The notes: generated by a model from the letters alone, not told the origin. DNA of 64,000 nucleotides from Macrothele yani (GCA_039090855.1 CM077011.1:30533001-30597000); one strand, 5' to 3'. Positions 10,812-21,735 are shown, counted from the first letter of the stretch. A program made the numbers and translations.

Positions 10812-10971
10812 GAACGCCGCGTTCTGCTACCTGACATTCTGCACCAACAAGGTTGTATAATAAAACAGCAGCTTCACTCATCTTGTCCATACAAACTGAA
10901 GTGAGCAACTCTTCCCATCTTTGCTGCATTTTCGCTATCACGTGCGCATGTGCAACCTAAATGGTCAGTAC
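10812..10971 (+). repeat. ~155-bp direct repeat, right copy
   Basis: Second copy of 10163-10317 with several small indels. Confidence 0.9.
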
Positions 10972-11150
10972 AATTTGCTTTACTGCCGTTCATTTACTAT
11001 TTTATCTCTTTTGATTTTTTTCAAACCTAGAAGCAAAATATGGAAGTTGCTGATCCATAGATTCTTAATTGCATAAAGCTCTCTTCCACGAGCCTAGCGA
11101 AATCACGGTACTGTGTGTTTTTATTAAGTGTACAAATAAGTTTTAAAGCG

Positions 11151-11223
11151 TTTTTTGTGTGACGTATACCGCTAATTTACATATCCGACGTATGTAAATT
11201 AGCAGTATGCATCACACAAAAAG
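11151..11223. repeat. 33-bp-arm palindrome inside the mariner 5' region
   Basis: The left arm 11151-11183 and right arm 11191-11223 pair with about three mismatches around a 7-nt loop (TCCGACG). It lies between the left terminal repeat and the transposase start. It may have arisen by a local fold-back copying event. Confidence 0.85.
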
Positions 11224-11299
11224 TTCCTCAGAGATGTTGTCATGTGACCGTAACTGGTCCAAAGTATAAAAGACTCACTTGCACACCGGTAGGTGAAAG

Positions 11300-12273
11300 A
11301 TGGCAGGCGATACTGCATTTATTCGACTCTGCATTCGTTACGAATATTCATGAAGGAAAAAGTGCTGCAAAAGCATGTCCATAGATCTGTTCTGTTCTGG
11401 GGAACAATATTGTTTCGAGAACGTAGCGGCGCCCCGCAGAAGGTTGCACATGAGGAACTGCAAGCATTGCTGGATGAAGATTCGTCTCAAACGCAAAAAG
11501 AACTAGCTCAACAAGTGGGGGTAACTCAACAAACCATTTTCAATTATTTACCCACAATGGGAAAGATTCAGAAGGAAGGAAAATGGGTGCCACATGACCT
11601 CATCCAGAAGAACAAGGATGAGCGTGTCATGAAGTGTTTGAATCTGTTGAATAAACAACACAGAAAGTCTTTCCTGTGGAAAATCGTTACGGGTGATGAA
11701 AAGTGGATAGACATGGTACGACAATCCCAAACGCAAAAAACACTGGGTAGACCCCGGTCAAGCAACGCCTTCGACATCGAAACGCAATATTCACTCCTAG
11801 AAAGTTCTGTTGTACATCTGGTGGGATATGAAAGGTGTGCTCTATTATGAACTATTGGAACATGGTCAAATGTTTTTGCTGATCGCTACAAGCAACAATT
11901 GCTGCGAATGAAACAGGAAATCTCACGGAAATGTCCATTCACAGGCAAAGGATTGCATCCTGTAAAATTACAGCATGACAACGCTAGGCTGCATGTCGCG
12001 AAATCGGTCAAGGAAACATTATTGACGCTTGGCTTGGAGGTTTTGGAGCACCCGGCGTTTAGTCCCGACATAGCCCCTTCATACTATCATTTGTTGCGAT
12101 CGATGCAACATGGTTTGTTTTCTGTACGGTTCCGGACATGTGACGAAGTGCAAAAATGGATTCATGACTTCACTGCGTCACACGACGAAGTATTCTTCAT
12201 GGCTAGAATCTGTCAGCTGCCCGACCGATGGCGGAAGGTGATAGATCACGACGGCGCATACTTTGATTCGTAA
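11300..12273 (+). pseudogene. mariner transposase, inactivated
   Basis: The reading starts MAGDTAFIRL at 11300. After a frameshift and an apparent deletion of the linker between the two helix-turn-helix units it continues at about 11420 with HEELQALLDED and a QKELAQQVGV helix-turn-helix. The family motif WVPHDL is near 11587. The first catalytic Asp is in VTGDEKWI (about 11690) and the second in LQHDNARLH (about 11970). The third, expected in SPDIAPSDYH, reads SPDIAPSYYH with exactly 34 intervening residues, so this is a D,D34D enzyme with the last Asp changed to Tyr. Two further frameshifts lie near 11812 and 11890. The product cannot be active. Confidence 0.9.
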
Positions 12274-12346
12274 AGGTATTGTTGTTTTCTCTCAAATTGC
12301 ATGCTGCTTTGTTTTAAAACGCTTTAAAACTTATTTATACACCTAA

Positions 12347-13357
12347 TATAAATTGATTTAAAACTGCAATAGGAGTAACATCGTATCTCTTTCCGTCACT
12401 TCCCACTCGAAACAGAAATAATTAACAAAAACGTTTCGGGCACGAAATAGTTAACTAGATGAAAAGTTTCCAGGTAAGTTGATCAAGGTAAGCAGTTTCT
12501 AATGCAGTTGGAAATGTCATCCTGAAGAAACACATTACTTTCATGATCAATGAGTTTTCAGATAATTCGTTCAGGAGGACGAAAAAACAAACAGAAAACT
12601 GAATAAAAATGTCACCCCATAACCAAGAGAAGATCGCTGGCTCTTCATACCGAGAGCCAGGGATCTCCTCCTTTCAGGAACCTCTGAAATTAAAGATAGC
12701 GACGTATTATATTCGCGTTGTTTATGAAGTTTTAACTTCAAAAGTGAATAAGCACGCAAAGGGAGAACTAATTCATTCGGATTGCTATATGAAATATATG
12801 ATTGGGATGGCTACCTGCCATTTTGGATCCACTTGTGTGTCAGTCAACTTTGAATTGATTTTTCAGCAGGTTTTTGGCATTGTGATAAAAGAAATGAGGA
12901 ATAAATTATTAAAAGACAAAATTAATCTTAATATTTTGTTATACTAGGAGGAAATGTCTCAGATATTTAGGAAAAGTTGCAACAGTGTGAAGACTATATG
13001 GTTTTGCGCAGATTAAAAGAATCCGGGAAGAGAAATAAAATAAGGAAAATTGCGGGCACATTTCGGCATGTTGAAAATCTATTTAAAAACTGGAAAAAAT
13101 GGGTCGTAAATAATTGTCGAGGAACTGATCAAAAACCTGCAGATGAGATGAACATTAACAGAAGAAGTATCAAAATTTGGGGTCAAAGACCAGATATCAT
13201 ACAAAAATAATAATAAATGAATAAATAAAATGTGGAAGCGCACCTTCCTGTACAACTCATTCAGCAAAGTGTTTAAAATGAAAGGAATAAAGATATGTTA
13301 GTTAACCCATCGTACTCATCGGAGCATTCCCTAAGAGGCTCTTCGAAAAACTGAAAT
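12347..13357. other. no recognised gene
   Basis: AT-rich DNA. Two open frames (12609-12947 and 12977-13210, plus strand) have no motif I recognise and a lysine/asparagine-rich composition typical of chance frames. Confidence 0.5.
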
Positions 13358-13530
13358 CCGTCCTCCTTACCGAGTGGTCAGAGGAGTAGACCTCTGGCTA
13401 ATCGTCTAAGTTGGGCCAAAGTTCTACTGTTGGATGAGATATATCTTCCCCTTACGTAGAGCCAGTGGCCCTAAATTAGGGATCGTCCTTAGAGCTGTGG
13501 CATACGGTTGTTGTTAAACCTCGAAACATA
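13358..13530 (+). mobile_element. tRNA-derived SINE, strongly decayed
   Basis: The block GAGCCAGTGGCCCTAAATTAGG and a tail GTTGTTGTTAAACCTCG identify the family. The head (CTTACCGAGTGGTCAGAGGA) is heavily altered. Confidence 0.75.
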
Positions 13531-13947
13531 ACAAGAAACTGAAGGGATCTGAATTTGAATCAGATCGCAGATAATTTGATGCAATGTTAAAGGGCTCATA
13601 ACTTTTTTCCCAATAATATTACAGGCCCAGAGGAGGATTTGTAATGCATGTCCAAATACCAAAAATAGTGTACAATGAAAGTGAAAGTTTGTATTACACT
13701 TTACGTAAAAGATATCATTCTTTTTATTCAAAACCAGTTAAGGTATACATATATCGATATTTACATCTGCCTGCATGCATCTGTAGTAAACATATACAGG
13801 GGTTGGGCAGAATAATGTGAACACCATGCTAAGAGACGTGACTTTTAATGCAGCTGTGTACGTAGCAATACACAAAGGTATCACCACTCTTTGGTTGTAC
13901 GTAATAGCTTTGCTTAGAATCGCAAGGTCCTGTTAAAGTGAATTTAA

Positions 13948-14202
13948 CCCTTTAACGACCGCAACGCCCAAAACGCCCGTACATACAAACGACCATAGCT
14001 GCCCCGGAAACGCCTGTCTAGAGTGAGTCAGATTTCCTGCCCTTACCTGCTTTTCAAATTTGCACGACCTATGAGGGATCAGCAGGTGTCACCCTCAGTC
14101 ACTAATGTTGTTACTAAACAAAGAAGTGAACCAACAGACAGTTTCGGGGGCCTTATGGTATTTAGAGTGATTCTAGATTTTAGAGTCATGGTCGTTAAAG
14201 GG
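13948..14202. mobile_element. TTAA-site MITE, piggyBac-like, nested
   Basis: Termini CCCTTTAACGACC and GGTCGTTAAAGGG are perfect inverted repeats. The left flank is TTAA (13944-13947). The right flank reads TAAA, a decayed TTAA. No transposase frame is inside. It sits in the 5' part of the DD36E element, upstream of the transposase start. Confidence 0.75.
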
Positions 14203-14239
14203 TAAAAGTGTCTTTTTGCAAAATTTCTTTCAGGGTGTC

Positions 14240-15716
14240 GACGAAATGAGCGACCTAACGGACTTCAAAACAGGGCTAATTGTTGGTGGCCGGCTAGTTG
14301 GTGATTCGGTGACAACAGTCTCTAGTGTAGTGGGGGTATCGAGAGCAACAGTCTCTAGGGTAGTAGGAGTATAAAGAGCAACAGTCTCTAGGGTAGGGGG
14401 GTATCGAGAGAAACAGTCTCTAGGATAGTGGGGTATCGAGAGCAACAGTCTCTTAGTGGGAGAATCGAGAGCAACAGTCTCTTAGTGGGAGAATCGAGAG
14501 CAACAGTCTCTTAGTGGGAGTATCGAGAGCAAAAGTCTCATAGTGGGAGTATCAAGAGCAACAGTCTCTATGGTAGTGGGGGTATCAAGAGCAACAGTCT
14601 CTATGGTAGTGGGGGTATCGAGAGCAACAGTCTCTAAGGTAGTGGGGGTATCGAGAGCAACAGTCTCTAGGGTAGTGGGGGTATCGAGAGCAACAGTCTC
14701 TAGGGCAGTGGGGGTATCGAGAGCAACAGTCTCTAGGGTAGTGGGGGTATCGAGAACAACAGTATCTAGGGTAGTGGGGGTATCGAGAGCTGCTGTGTCC
14801 GGCGTCATGACTGCAAACCGTGTTTGTGGCAGAACTTCATCTGTGAAACATAAGAGCGGCCGGAAAACGACCCTGACTGATAGAGAAAGAGAGCATTAAA
14901 ATGGACTGTTACCCATAATAAGAAGATCACGGCGCCGAAAATTAGTGCGGAGCTCAATCTGAATCTCCAGACCCCAGCATCAACGAAAACCGTGCTCAGG
15001 GAACTGCATAAACAAGATATTCATGGCAGAGCTGCTATTGCAAAACCTCTGGTAACCCGGATGAATACACAACGGCAACGACAGTGGAGCCTGGAGCAAA
15101 CAACGTGGAATGCCCATGCATGGAAGCACGTAATGTGGTCGTATAAATCCATATTCACACTATTCTCTACCGTAGGGCGTGTTTACGTATGGAGAACACG
15201 GTCAGAAGCGAACAACCCAGACAGTCTGCTCCCGACAGTGCAGCATGGCGATGGTTTTATCATTTCTGGGCGGTCATGTCGTGGATTTCAGCAAGTCCCC
15301 TGATCACCTTGAAAGGACGGATGACCGGTAGGGCGTATGAAACCATTTGGCCGACCAAGTCCATCCGATTGCTCAGGCATTGTTTCCTGCAGGGGATGCT
15401 ATCAATCAAGACGATAACGTCCCAATTCACAGAGCTCGCAATGTCCAATCATGGTTTGAGGAACACGAGGAAGAACTTTCACACCTTCCTTGGCCTTCCC
15501 AATCACCAGACTTAAACATCATCGAGCCATTGTGGTCTGTGTTGGAAAGCCGAGTAAGATCCCGTTATCCTCTTCCTGCATCTCTCTAGGACCTAGAGCA
15601 GTTTCTGCATGAAGAATGGTGTGACATCCCACTAACCACCATCCAGGATTTGTATGCGTCCATTTCTAGAAAGATTCAGGCGGTTTTGAATGCCAAAGGT
15701 AGTCCCACACCGCAGT
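14240..15716 (+). pseudogene. Tc1-group (DD36E) transposase, inactivated
   Basis: The probable start is ATG at 14247 (MSDLTDFKTGLIVGGRL...), followed by a helix-turn-helix unit GVSRATVSR repeated many times. The linker HKSGRKTTLTDRERE is near 14850. The catalytic core is in three frames: the first Asp site reads VMWSYKSIFTLF (Asp to Tyr) near 15133, the second is intact in QDDNVPIH near 15408, and the Glu is intact in PDLNIIEPLW near 15512. The C-terminal part EQFLHEEW...IPLTT is near 15600. Frame changes lie near 14900, 15300 and 15390. The product cannot be active. Confidence 0.9.
14285..14795 (+). repeat. 29-33-bp minisatellite inside transposase codons
   Basis: About 15 copies of a unit close to CAGTCTCTAGGGTAGTGGGG plus TATCGAGAGCAA. 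Units at both ends are 33 bp and keep frame, encoding the 11-residue repeat VVGVSRATVSR. Middle units are 29-32 bp and break frame. The last unit runs directly into the downstream transposase sequence. Confidence 0.95.
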
Positions 15717-15804
15717 AAAACCTTCTTTTCCTAGGTGTTCACATTATTCTGTCAAACCCCTTTATGTGTACATACATTTGCAGTGAGTGATGCTTATTGT
15801 TAGA

Positions 15805-15922
15805 AGAAATGAGCACCGTTGCACAGCAGAAACCATGCTGAATACCAAGGGACAGAAATAGCTTCCTGAGGAAGACCACGCGGATGATTGGTGGATGGAA
15901 TGCGAAAGCATGCTGGAGTGAC
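15805..15922 (+). pseudogene. LINE (RTE-like) 3' end, left part
   Basis: Same tail as at 5935-6215, with blocks TGAATACCAAGGGACAGAAA and GGAAGACCACG corresponding to the LDWTPRG and RPRRRP segments. It is interrupted by a SINE at 15923 and resumes at 16141. Confidence 0.75.
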
Positions 15923-16140
15923 CTTTTTTTTTTGATTGGAGGTGTAACGACCTTCGTGAGCAACTCAACGGGCTATAGGCAGTCGCCCGTCCCTATTTTA
16001 GGGTCACTGGTTCCAGGGAAGGGAGAGAGCCAGTGCCGTAAGACAAACACAACACCCATGCCTCACTGGGATTCGAACCCGGGCCCTTACAGACGAATGA
16101 TCAGAGGCCATCGCTTAGATCATTGCGCCACCGGGGCTGC
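15923..16140 (-). mobile_element. tRNA-derived SINE inserted in a LINE tail
   Basis: Full-length family member in reverse orientation, with the T-run at 15923 marking its 3' end. Target duplications GGAGTGAC lie at 15915-15922 and 16141-16148. The LINE sequence is continuous once the SINE is removed. Confidence 0.93.
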
Positions 16141-16235
16141 GGAGTGACTTGGAAGAGACAGGCTCAAAATGGAAATTTGTGGAAAAGACTTGGGTAGACC
16201 TTCATCCAGCAGTGGATTGATAATGGTTGATGATG
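16141..16235 (+). pseudogene. LINE (RTE-like) 3' end, right part
   Basis: The last ~90 bp of the LINE tail: AAGACTTGGGTAGACCTTC and CAGCAGTGGATTGATAATGG, then a TTGATGATGATT tail. Confidence 0.75.
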
Positions 16236-18392
16236 ATTACATGTTTATATGCATCTGTTTTTTCATATATTGCTTATTTTTCACTATGAAAAAAAGCAGC
16301 GCGTTGGCATTTTTATCATCATTTCAGAATAAGTGAAACAAGAATAAAACACACACTTTGTAATCGATCTCCACTGTACAGGTGTTTATTGTAATTCTTT
16401 CATAAAGAAACTCATTTTTCGTACAAGTTTAAATGATATGTTCGTGAGAGTTTTACTTATGGAAGAAATTTGGACCAGTGACTGTAGTAACAGACATCAA
16501 ACCAACATAAATATGTACAGAAATATTTATATATATATATTTATATATTTATACTGTATATGCAAACAGACAATCAATGATGCAGGCGCGGATTCATCAT
16601 CTACATAACTGTTGTACAACTAGGAAATTTGCAAAAGCACAAAAATTTCACATAAGCATTAAAAACACTGGCCTTTTATGTTGTTTCTTTTGGGTGAATT
16701 GCAATTTCATCACTTTCGCTAAACAGAATGAGCTTTTTTCTGTGTGCTGTTATAAGATCTCGCTAGATTAAAATTTCTATTTACAAACAAGAGCGGTGCC
16801 CTATTCAATAACACTTCAAATGTTTACACGATTCTTTTAAAGAGCAAAAAAATCCGTAGTAGTGGCAAAAAGAAGGGTTGTGTGGTAGGTACATCTTTCA
16901 CTTGGACAAACGCGTCATAGAAAAACATACTTCCTTTGCCTGGTATTCGTGATTAGATGAGATGAATGTCAATGACCGTTAGTATTTGTTTCATTTAATC
17001 ACAAAGTCACGTGATTACCACATGATATACACTCATGTGTCTTGAGGTTTATTTGTTAGGGATATTATTTGGATTTCGATATGAAGTCTGGATTTATTTT
17101 TGGAATTCCACTACACGCTTCAAGGAAGGCGATATTTTGTCTTCTTCACTTTACGAATAATCGACTTATATGGCGAACGAGCACTCGGCTGACAAAAAGC
17201 ATTTCAAGTTAAGAAATTTTGTAATCGTTGATCTTCACCATCATAACAGAATGCTAAATAAAGCGAATTTTAAAAAATGCAGCCTACGCATTGGTACTTT
17301 CAAATTACAATCTTTAAAATTTTGGAAGAAACATCGGAAATCCTAGCGGCGTTGTCATGGAAACGCAAGTAGCTGAATGATGCTCTTAAATATATCTTTC
17401 ATAAGCAGTTGAACTTTATTGATGGTTAAACATTGCTAAACATTCAGATTTAATTATTAATTTTCTCGAATCATTTTTAGAATGCTGTCACCAAATTTGA
17501 AGCCTAGAAGTTTTCTCATAACGAACGTATATCAGGTGTTTTCCGAAGTTTGACAATAGTGAAAAAATTAGTTCAGTTTCACTGCGAAATAACAATAGAA
17601 GAAGATTTGAAGTTCGTTATTTAATCGAATTTAAATTTCGTAGAAGAGAGAGTTGGATTAGCAAAAGTTGTCTTGGTAAACTCTTTTCCAAATTTAATAA
17701 TCAGGTAATTTTCCAATTATTATTTCACTGCGAATGATAATTGAAAAGTAATTGGACTATCAAGTCTTCTCAATGTAATTAATGAATAAAATCTTAACAA
17801 GAAAAAAATTGTCAAACTTTGGGGTGAACTGAACCCATATATAAAGCGGTGTTTTCTGTATGAAAAACGCAAACTTTATTCACATAATTAGTTTTCATGG
17901 CACAGATGGTAATACCACATTAATAAGTGGCAGGAATTTTCCAATAAACGTTAACTGATGCAAAAGTCGTGATAATTTAAATCTTCTTCGCTAGGGAAGG
18001 GTGCCAAGAATATCGCTTGAAGATGATGTACGAGTCTAAACATGTTCACAAGAAGAAGAGTGGAGGGTTCGATGATAACAACATTTTGCTGTTTCCTCTC
18101 AGTTGGGAGTTAAAATAAATAAAAAAAAACTGCATTTTGTAATTTCATTTTGCCGACAGAAATACCAATAGTTTCCTTTTAAAACATATTAGATTTCATA
18201 ATTTTCCAACATAGCAACCAGGACAAATGCAGAGAAGAAACACGATTCTTTGTCCTTTAATTTTCAAGTGAAAGAAAACTGTTACCAGCTATTGATAACG
18301 TCTCCCTCACGCCATTTAATAGTAGAATGAAAACTCGCAAAATAAATTTGTCATTTCATTTTCAGATTTGCGTGCCTTTGCGAGTATTTGTT
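16236..18392. other. no gene recognised
   Basis: AT-rich DNA with a TATATATATATTTATATATTT stretch near 16530 and no credible open frame, RNA gene or element. Confidence 0.5.
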
Positions 18393-18575
18393 TGTTTGCT
18401 GGTTTAAGGCCAACCATGACAAACTCGATGTCTATAATCAATCTCCCGTTCCTAACTTAGGGCCATTGGTTTCAGGAAAGAGAGAGATTCAGTACCGTAA
18501 GACAGACAAACATAAAATCCATGCCTCACGAGATTCGAAACCAGGAGTGGCTATGGTCAGAAGCCACTTCTGAGC
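18393..18575 (-). mobile_element. tRNA-derived SINE, decayed
   Basis: Reverse orientation. Blocks CTCCCGTTCCTAACTTAGGG and CAGTACCGTAAGACAGACAAA are recognisable, as is a damaged head with GAGATTCGAAACC. Confidence 0.8.
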
Positions 18576-18838
18576 CCGGCATGGTCCCTTGTGCGTATCT
18601 TTGCCAATAAAGAGGAGCCTCTTCCTAATTAGAAGTGAAAAGTTCAGGGCTGTCGCTGAAATTTCAAAGGCCCTGTTCCAATGATAAATGCGGGGTCTTT
18701 TTTTGAATGATGTCTTTAATTTAATCATCTAACCTTCCTTAAAACAATAATAAAAAAAAACTAAAGAATAATAATTTAAGAAAATTAAATAATATGACAG
18801 GCAGTCAATCTGTTAAATAGAATAATATATGCTAAGTT

Positions 18839-18897
18839 AAAAAGCTTTATACAATTTTCAACATATATCTTAAGTTGAAAATTGTATAAATCTTTTT
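18839..18897. repeat. 24-bp-arm hairpin
   Basis: Arms 18839-18862 and 18874-18897 pair at 23 of 24 positions around an 11-nt loop. The core is TTTATACAATTTTCAAC. The size is in the range of a very short MITE or a miRNA-like stem. There is no evidence of expression. Confidence 0.85.
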
Positions 18898-19328
18898 GAG
18901 TAAGATTTTTACCATTTTTAAATTAGAATTTTTGCCTACTCTCAGAATATAATTAATATCCTACATGTACACTAGTAAACTGTCACATATTTTTTGCAGT
19001 GCTCTGAAGAATGTTTTTACGAAAATGGCTTCTTGCACATTTTTTCATTTAGCTAACGAATTGACCAGTTCTTTCGATCGGCGAAAAACTTTTCAGCCAA
19101 TACCTCTCCAACCAAAGCTATAGCTGCAGCAATGTGAGTGATTTTGAGCATGGATTATGCAGTTTAAGAAGTACCTACTTTTCTAAAAAAAAAAAAAGCA
19201 ATGTCCGATATGAGCTAATTCGTGTGATATCAAAGAAAGGTGTGAAGCAGCGTGAAAATTCCTTACGTGTCGATTTTCAAGTGAAGTGCAACATTCTTGC
19301 TTTAACAGTGGCAAAATCATCTATGAGT

Positions 19329-19528
19329 TTTTTTTTGTTGGGTGTTTAAAGAAGAACATGACCAACTTAGTGGGCTATAAACAATCTCCCGTCCCTAATT
19401 TAGGGTAACTGGTTCCAGGGAAGAGAAAAAACTAGCGCCGTAAGTTAAACATTGCATCCATGCCTCATTGGGATTCGAACCCGGACCCATCTCGAACGAA
19501 AGGTTAGAAGCCTGCGCCACAGGGGCGG
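19329..19528 (-). mobile_element. tRNA-derived SINE with target duplication
   Basis: Reverse orientation, with blocks CTCCCGTCCCTAATTTAGGG and GGGATTCGAACCCGG. Target duplications TCATCTATGAGT (19317-19328) and TCACCTATGAGT (19529-19540) flank it. Confidence 0.88.
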
Positions 19529-19857
19529 TCACCTATGAGTGTACCATACTTCAGTTCGTTAACGATTTCTCACGTTTTGATTTCTACTCTCAACAATACG
19601 GGGCCCAATTCCATCAAACCAGTGGAACTGCCTTCGTGACGGTCCTGAACTGGTTTCAGGTAAAAGACGAAACCAGCGCCACGTGTCATCCAGGAGAGTA
19701 ACATTACTCCACTTCAAAGTTTAGCAAAAAAGTCGAAACCCCGGACGACTCAGACAGCAATGTGGTCGTGTGACTCATTTCAACAATTTGATAATTAAGA
19801 GACCAGTTAGGTTTAACTCCCATGAACATCAGTATAGAAGAACCTGCCCATACGTAT

Positions 19858-19962
19858 TTCAGCGTTGCTCACCATACCTCATCCGAGATTTGAACGCGAA
19901 CCCATCTTGGACGAATGGCTGAGAAGCCAGCACTTAGACCACTGAGCCACCGGAGCTGTTAT
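19858..19962 (-). mobile_element. tRNA-derived SINE, head only
   Basis: Only the tRNA-like head and a short part beyond it remain: GAGATTTGAACGCGAACCC, then TTAGACCACTGAGCCACCGG, in reverse orientation. Confidence 0.8.
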
Positions 19963-20081
19963 GTAAAGTTGAAGTCACCAGAAGCGAAGAACGAATAAAG
20001 CACCCACCTCAAAGGACGAACTCAAATCTTCAGTAAGCTGGAATTGCAACCTGTGACCAACCGAAACATACAAATGGTGAA

Positions 20082-20625
20082 CAGGGCCGCATTAAGGTGA
20101 GGGTCTGTATAGTGTTGGGGGCCCACCATTACCAAGGACCCAGGTGGCATGCCTGAGCAAATAATAGATAGACAGGGAGAAAGAGAGAGAGATTCACAGA
20201 ATCAACTTGGTCAGAAACAGAGGCTGGAAAACGAACAGGTTTTAAGACAGTGACTCGTCAACGGTAAGCGGTTTCATGTCGCTGTGTGCAGCGCTGGACG
20301 GCGAGACAATTTCAGCTATTTCACTACCATCCCCTCACACCTCCCAATTTGCAATTAGAACCATGAATGGACGAAGTCCCCTGTGGTTTCACATTGCATA
20401 ACAAAAAAAAAAAAAAAAAAAAAAAAAAGGGTGAACTAAGAAAAGTAGAATGCTAAATCATTAGGAAATCCAAGACAAAATCTAGGAATCTTCACCTTTT
20501 AACTCATGTTCCTATGACAACAATAGAAAATACAATGACTTATTATGAAAACTCTGCAGATAATTTGTTAGTTTGGAGAATGAACTACGCATTAATTATC
20601 ACAAGCCTATTGCTATAATTCCGTG
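20082..20625 (+). repeat. hAT-like repeat family, copy A
   Basis: Begins CAGGGCCGCATTAAGGTGAG, the style of hAT inverted ends. Over about 500 bp it matches 43640-44334 in reverse complement. Both copies carry a GATA/GA-type microsatellite at the same internal place and the block TTCATGTCGCTGTGT. An A-run of about 28 bases (20401-20428) is a copy-specific expansion. No transposase and no matching right end is visible. Confidence 0.75.
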
Positions 20626-21524
20626 TTTTACGGACTTCATAATGATTCCCCGTCATAAGTTGTTTGGCGGTCCACTCAGACATCTTACTATAGCAGCCAC
20701 TCAAATATCGTTGCCTAGGAACCCGCTAAAGCCTGCCATGCGGTGAACCAACTAATTTCTACCACAAGCTGTTCAAGTAATTCAATTTAAATTAAAAATT
20801 ATGAGAAGAATGTTACATGTTTCACATTTTTCAGATTCTGAAATTAACCGGCACAAATGTTTAAGCAATAATTATAAGGTCAAACTTCTAAGGAAGGTTA
20901 GTACGTAGTCTTATTCATCACTTCAGATATTTTCTCATGAAATATATAAATAAGGAATGCACCAGTATTTTATTGTTTCCGCTTCGTTTCGGCAATGAAT
21001 CTGGTGACAAAGAAAAGTTACTTTCAGAAATGGAAAGAAATGAGACAACATATTCCGCATTATTATTCTCCTTCCATATTAAAGTCTGTGAGCAATTTTA
21101 TTTACAAAAATACAAGATTATGTGCTCATCATGCTAGTTTAACGAAATACTCCGTAAAACAACTATTTGTAAGCATAAAAGAATCATAGTAAAAAAAAAA
21201 GCTGTTAATAAATTGGCTTTATTTAAATGCAGGAGATTACGAAATGTGTATGTCTCACAACGATTTCTTTTAAGAGCTGTAATGTTACTGTTATGAATAT
21301 GCAGCATTGATTAATGGCACTTGGCTTAAGAAAAGCAAAATGTGCGTGTACAGCACTTTAACAAGTACTGCCGTTATTAAAATACTCCGTTGGTTTCGAA
21401 AATATACTTTTACTTCTATACTCGTCGTATGCGATCTACAAATAGTTTTAGCAAATTTAAAGAAAATGTAACAGTCGTTTATCTGATAAGAATATTACAA
21501 AATTGCAATATTCGAACTTTTATT
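20626..21524. other. no gene recognised
   Basis: AT-rich DNA with small chance frames near 20937-21189. Confidence 0.5.
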
Positions 21525-21735
21525 ATTAATTGGAGGTTTAATGACCATCGCGAGCAACTCAATGGGCTATAAGCAGTCTCCCGCCCCTTATTTAGGGCAA
21601 CTGGTTTCAGGGAAGGGAGAGAACCAGTGTCGTAGGACAAACACAGCATCCATGCCTCACCGGGATTCGAACCCGGACCCATTTCGTACAAATGGACATA
21701 CGCCAGCGCTTAGACCACTGCGCCACCGGGGCGGC
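21525..21735 (-). mobile_element. tRNA-derived SINE, reverse copy of a head-to-head pair
   Basis: Nearly full length: tail AATTGGAGGTTTAATGACC at the left, head CGCCACCGGGGCGGC at the right. A sister copy in the opposite orientation starts about 100 bp downstream. Confidence 0.92.

Larger units (their letters stand above)
11124..12346 (+). mobile_element. complete mariner-type element, 1.22 kb
   Basis: Terminal inverted repeats of about 30 bp: the left end begins TTAAGTGTACAAATAAG at 11124 and the right end reads CTTATTTATACACCTAA to 12346. Both carry the block AAACGCTTTAAAAC or its complement. The TA target duplications are at 11122-11123 and 12347-12348. The enclosed gene is a mariner transposase remnant (11300-12273). 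The left inner end also carries a long hairpin (11151-11223). Confidence 0.92.
13797..15762 (+). mobile_element. Tc1-type element with DD36E spacing, complete but dead
   Basis: Inverted ends: the left CAGGGGTTGGGCAGAATAAT begins at 13797, and the complementary right end (ATTATTCTGTCAAACCCC) finishes at 15762. TA duplications lie at 13795-13796 and 15763-15764. Inside are a TTAA-flanked MITE (13948-14202), a minisatellite (14285-14795) and transposase remains (14240-15716). The second Asp to Glu spacing is 36 residues, as described for the Incomer group. That assignment is inferred from spacing and sequence style only. Confidence 0.9.

Noticed and set aside
12609..12947. 112-codon open frame as a host gene
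   Set aside because: No recognised motif, AT-rich composition and no splice or promoter context I could support.
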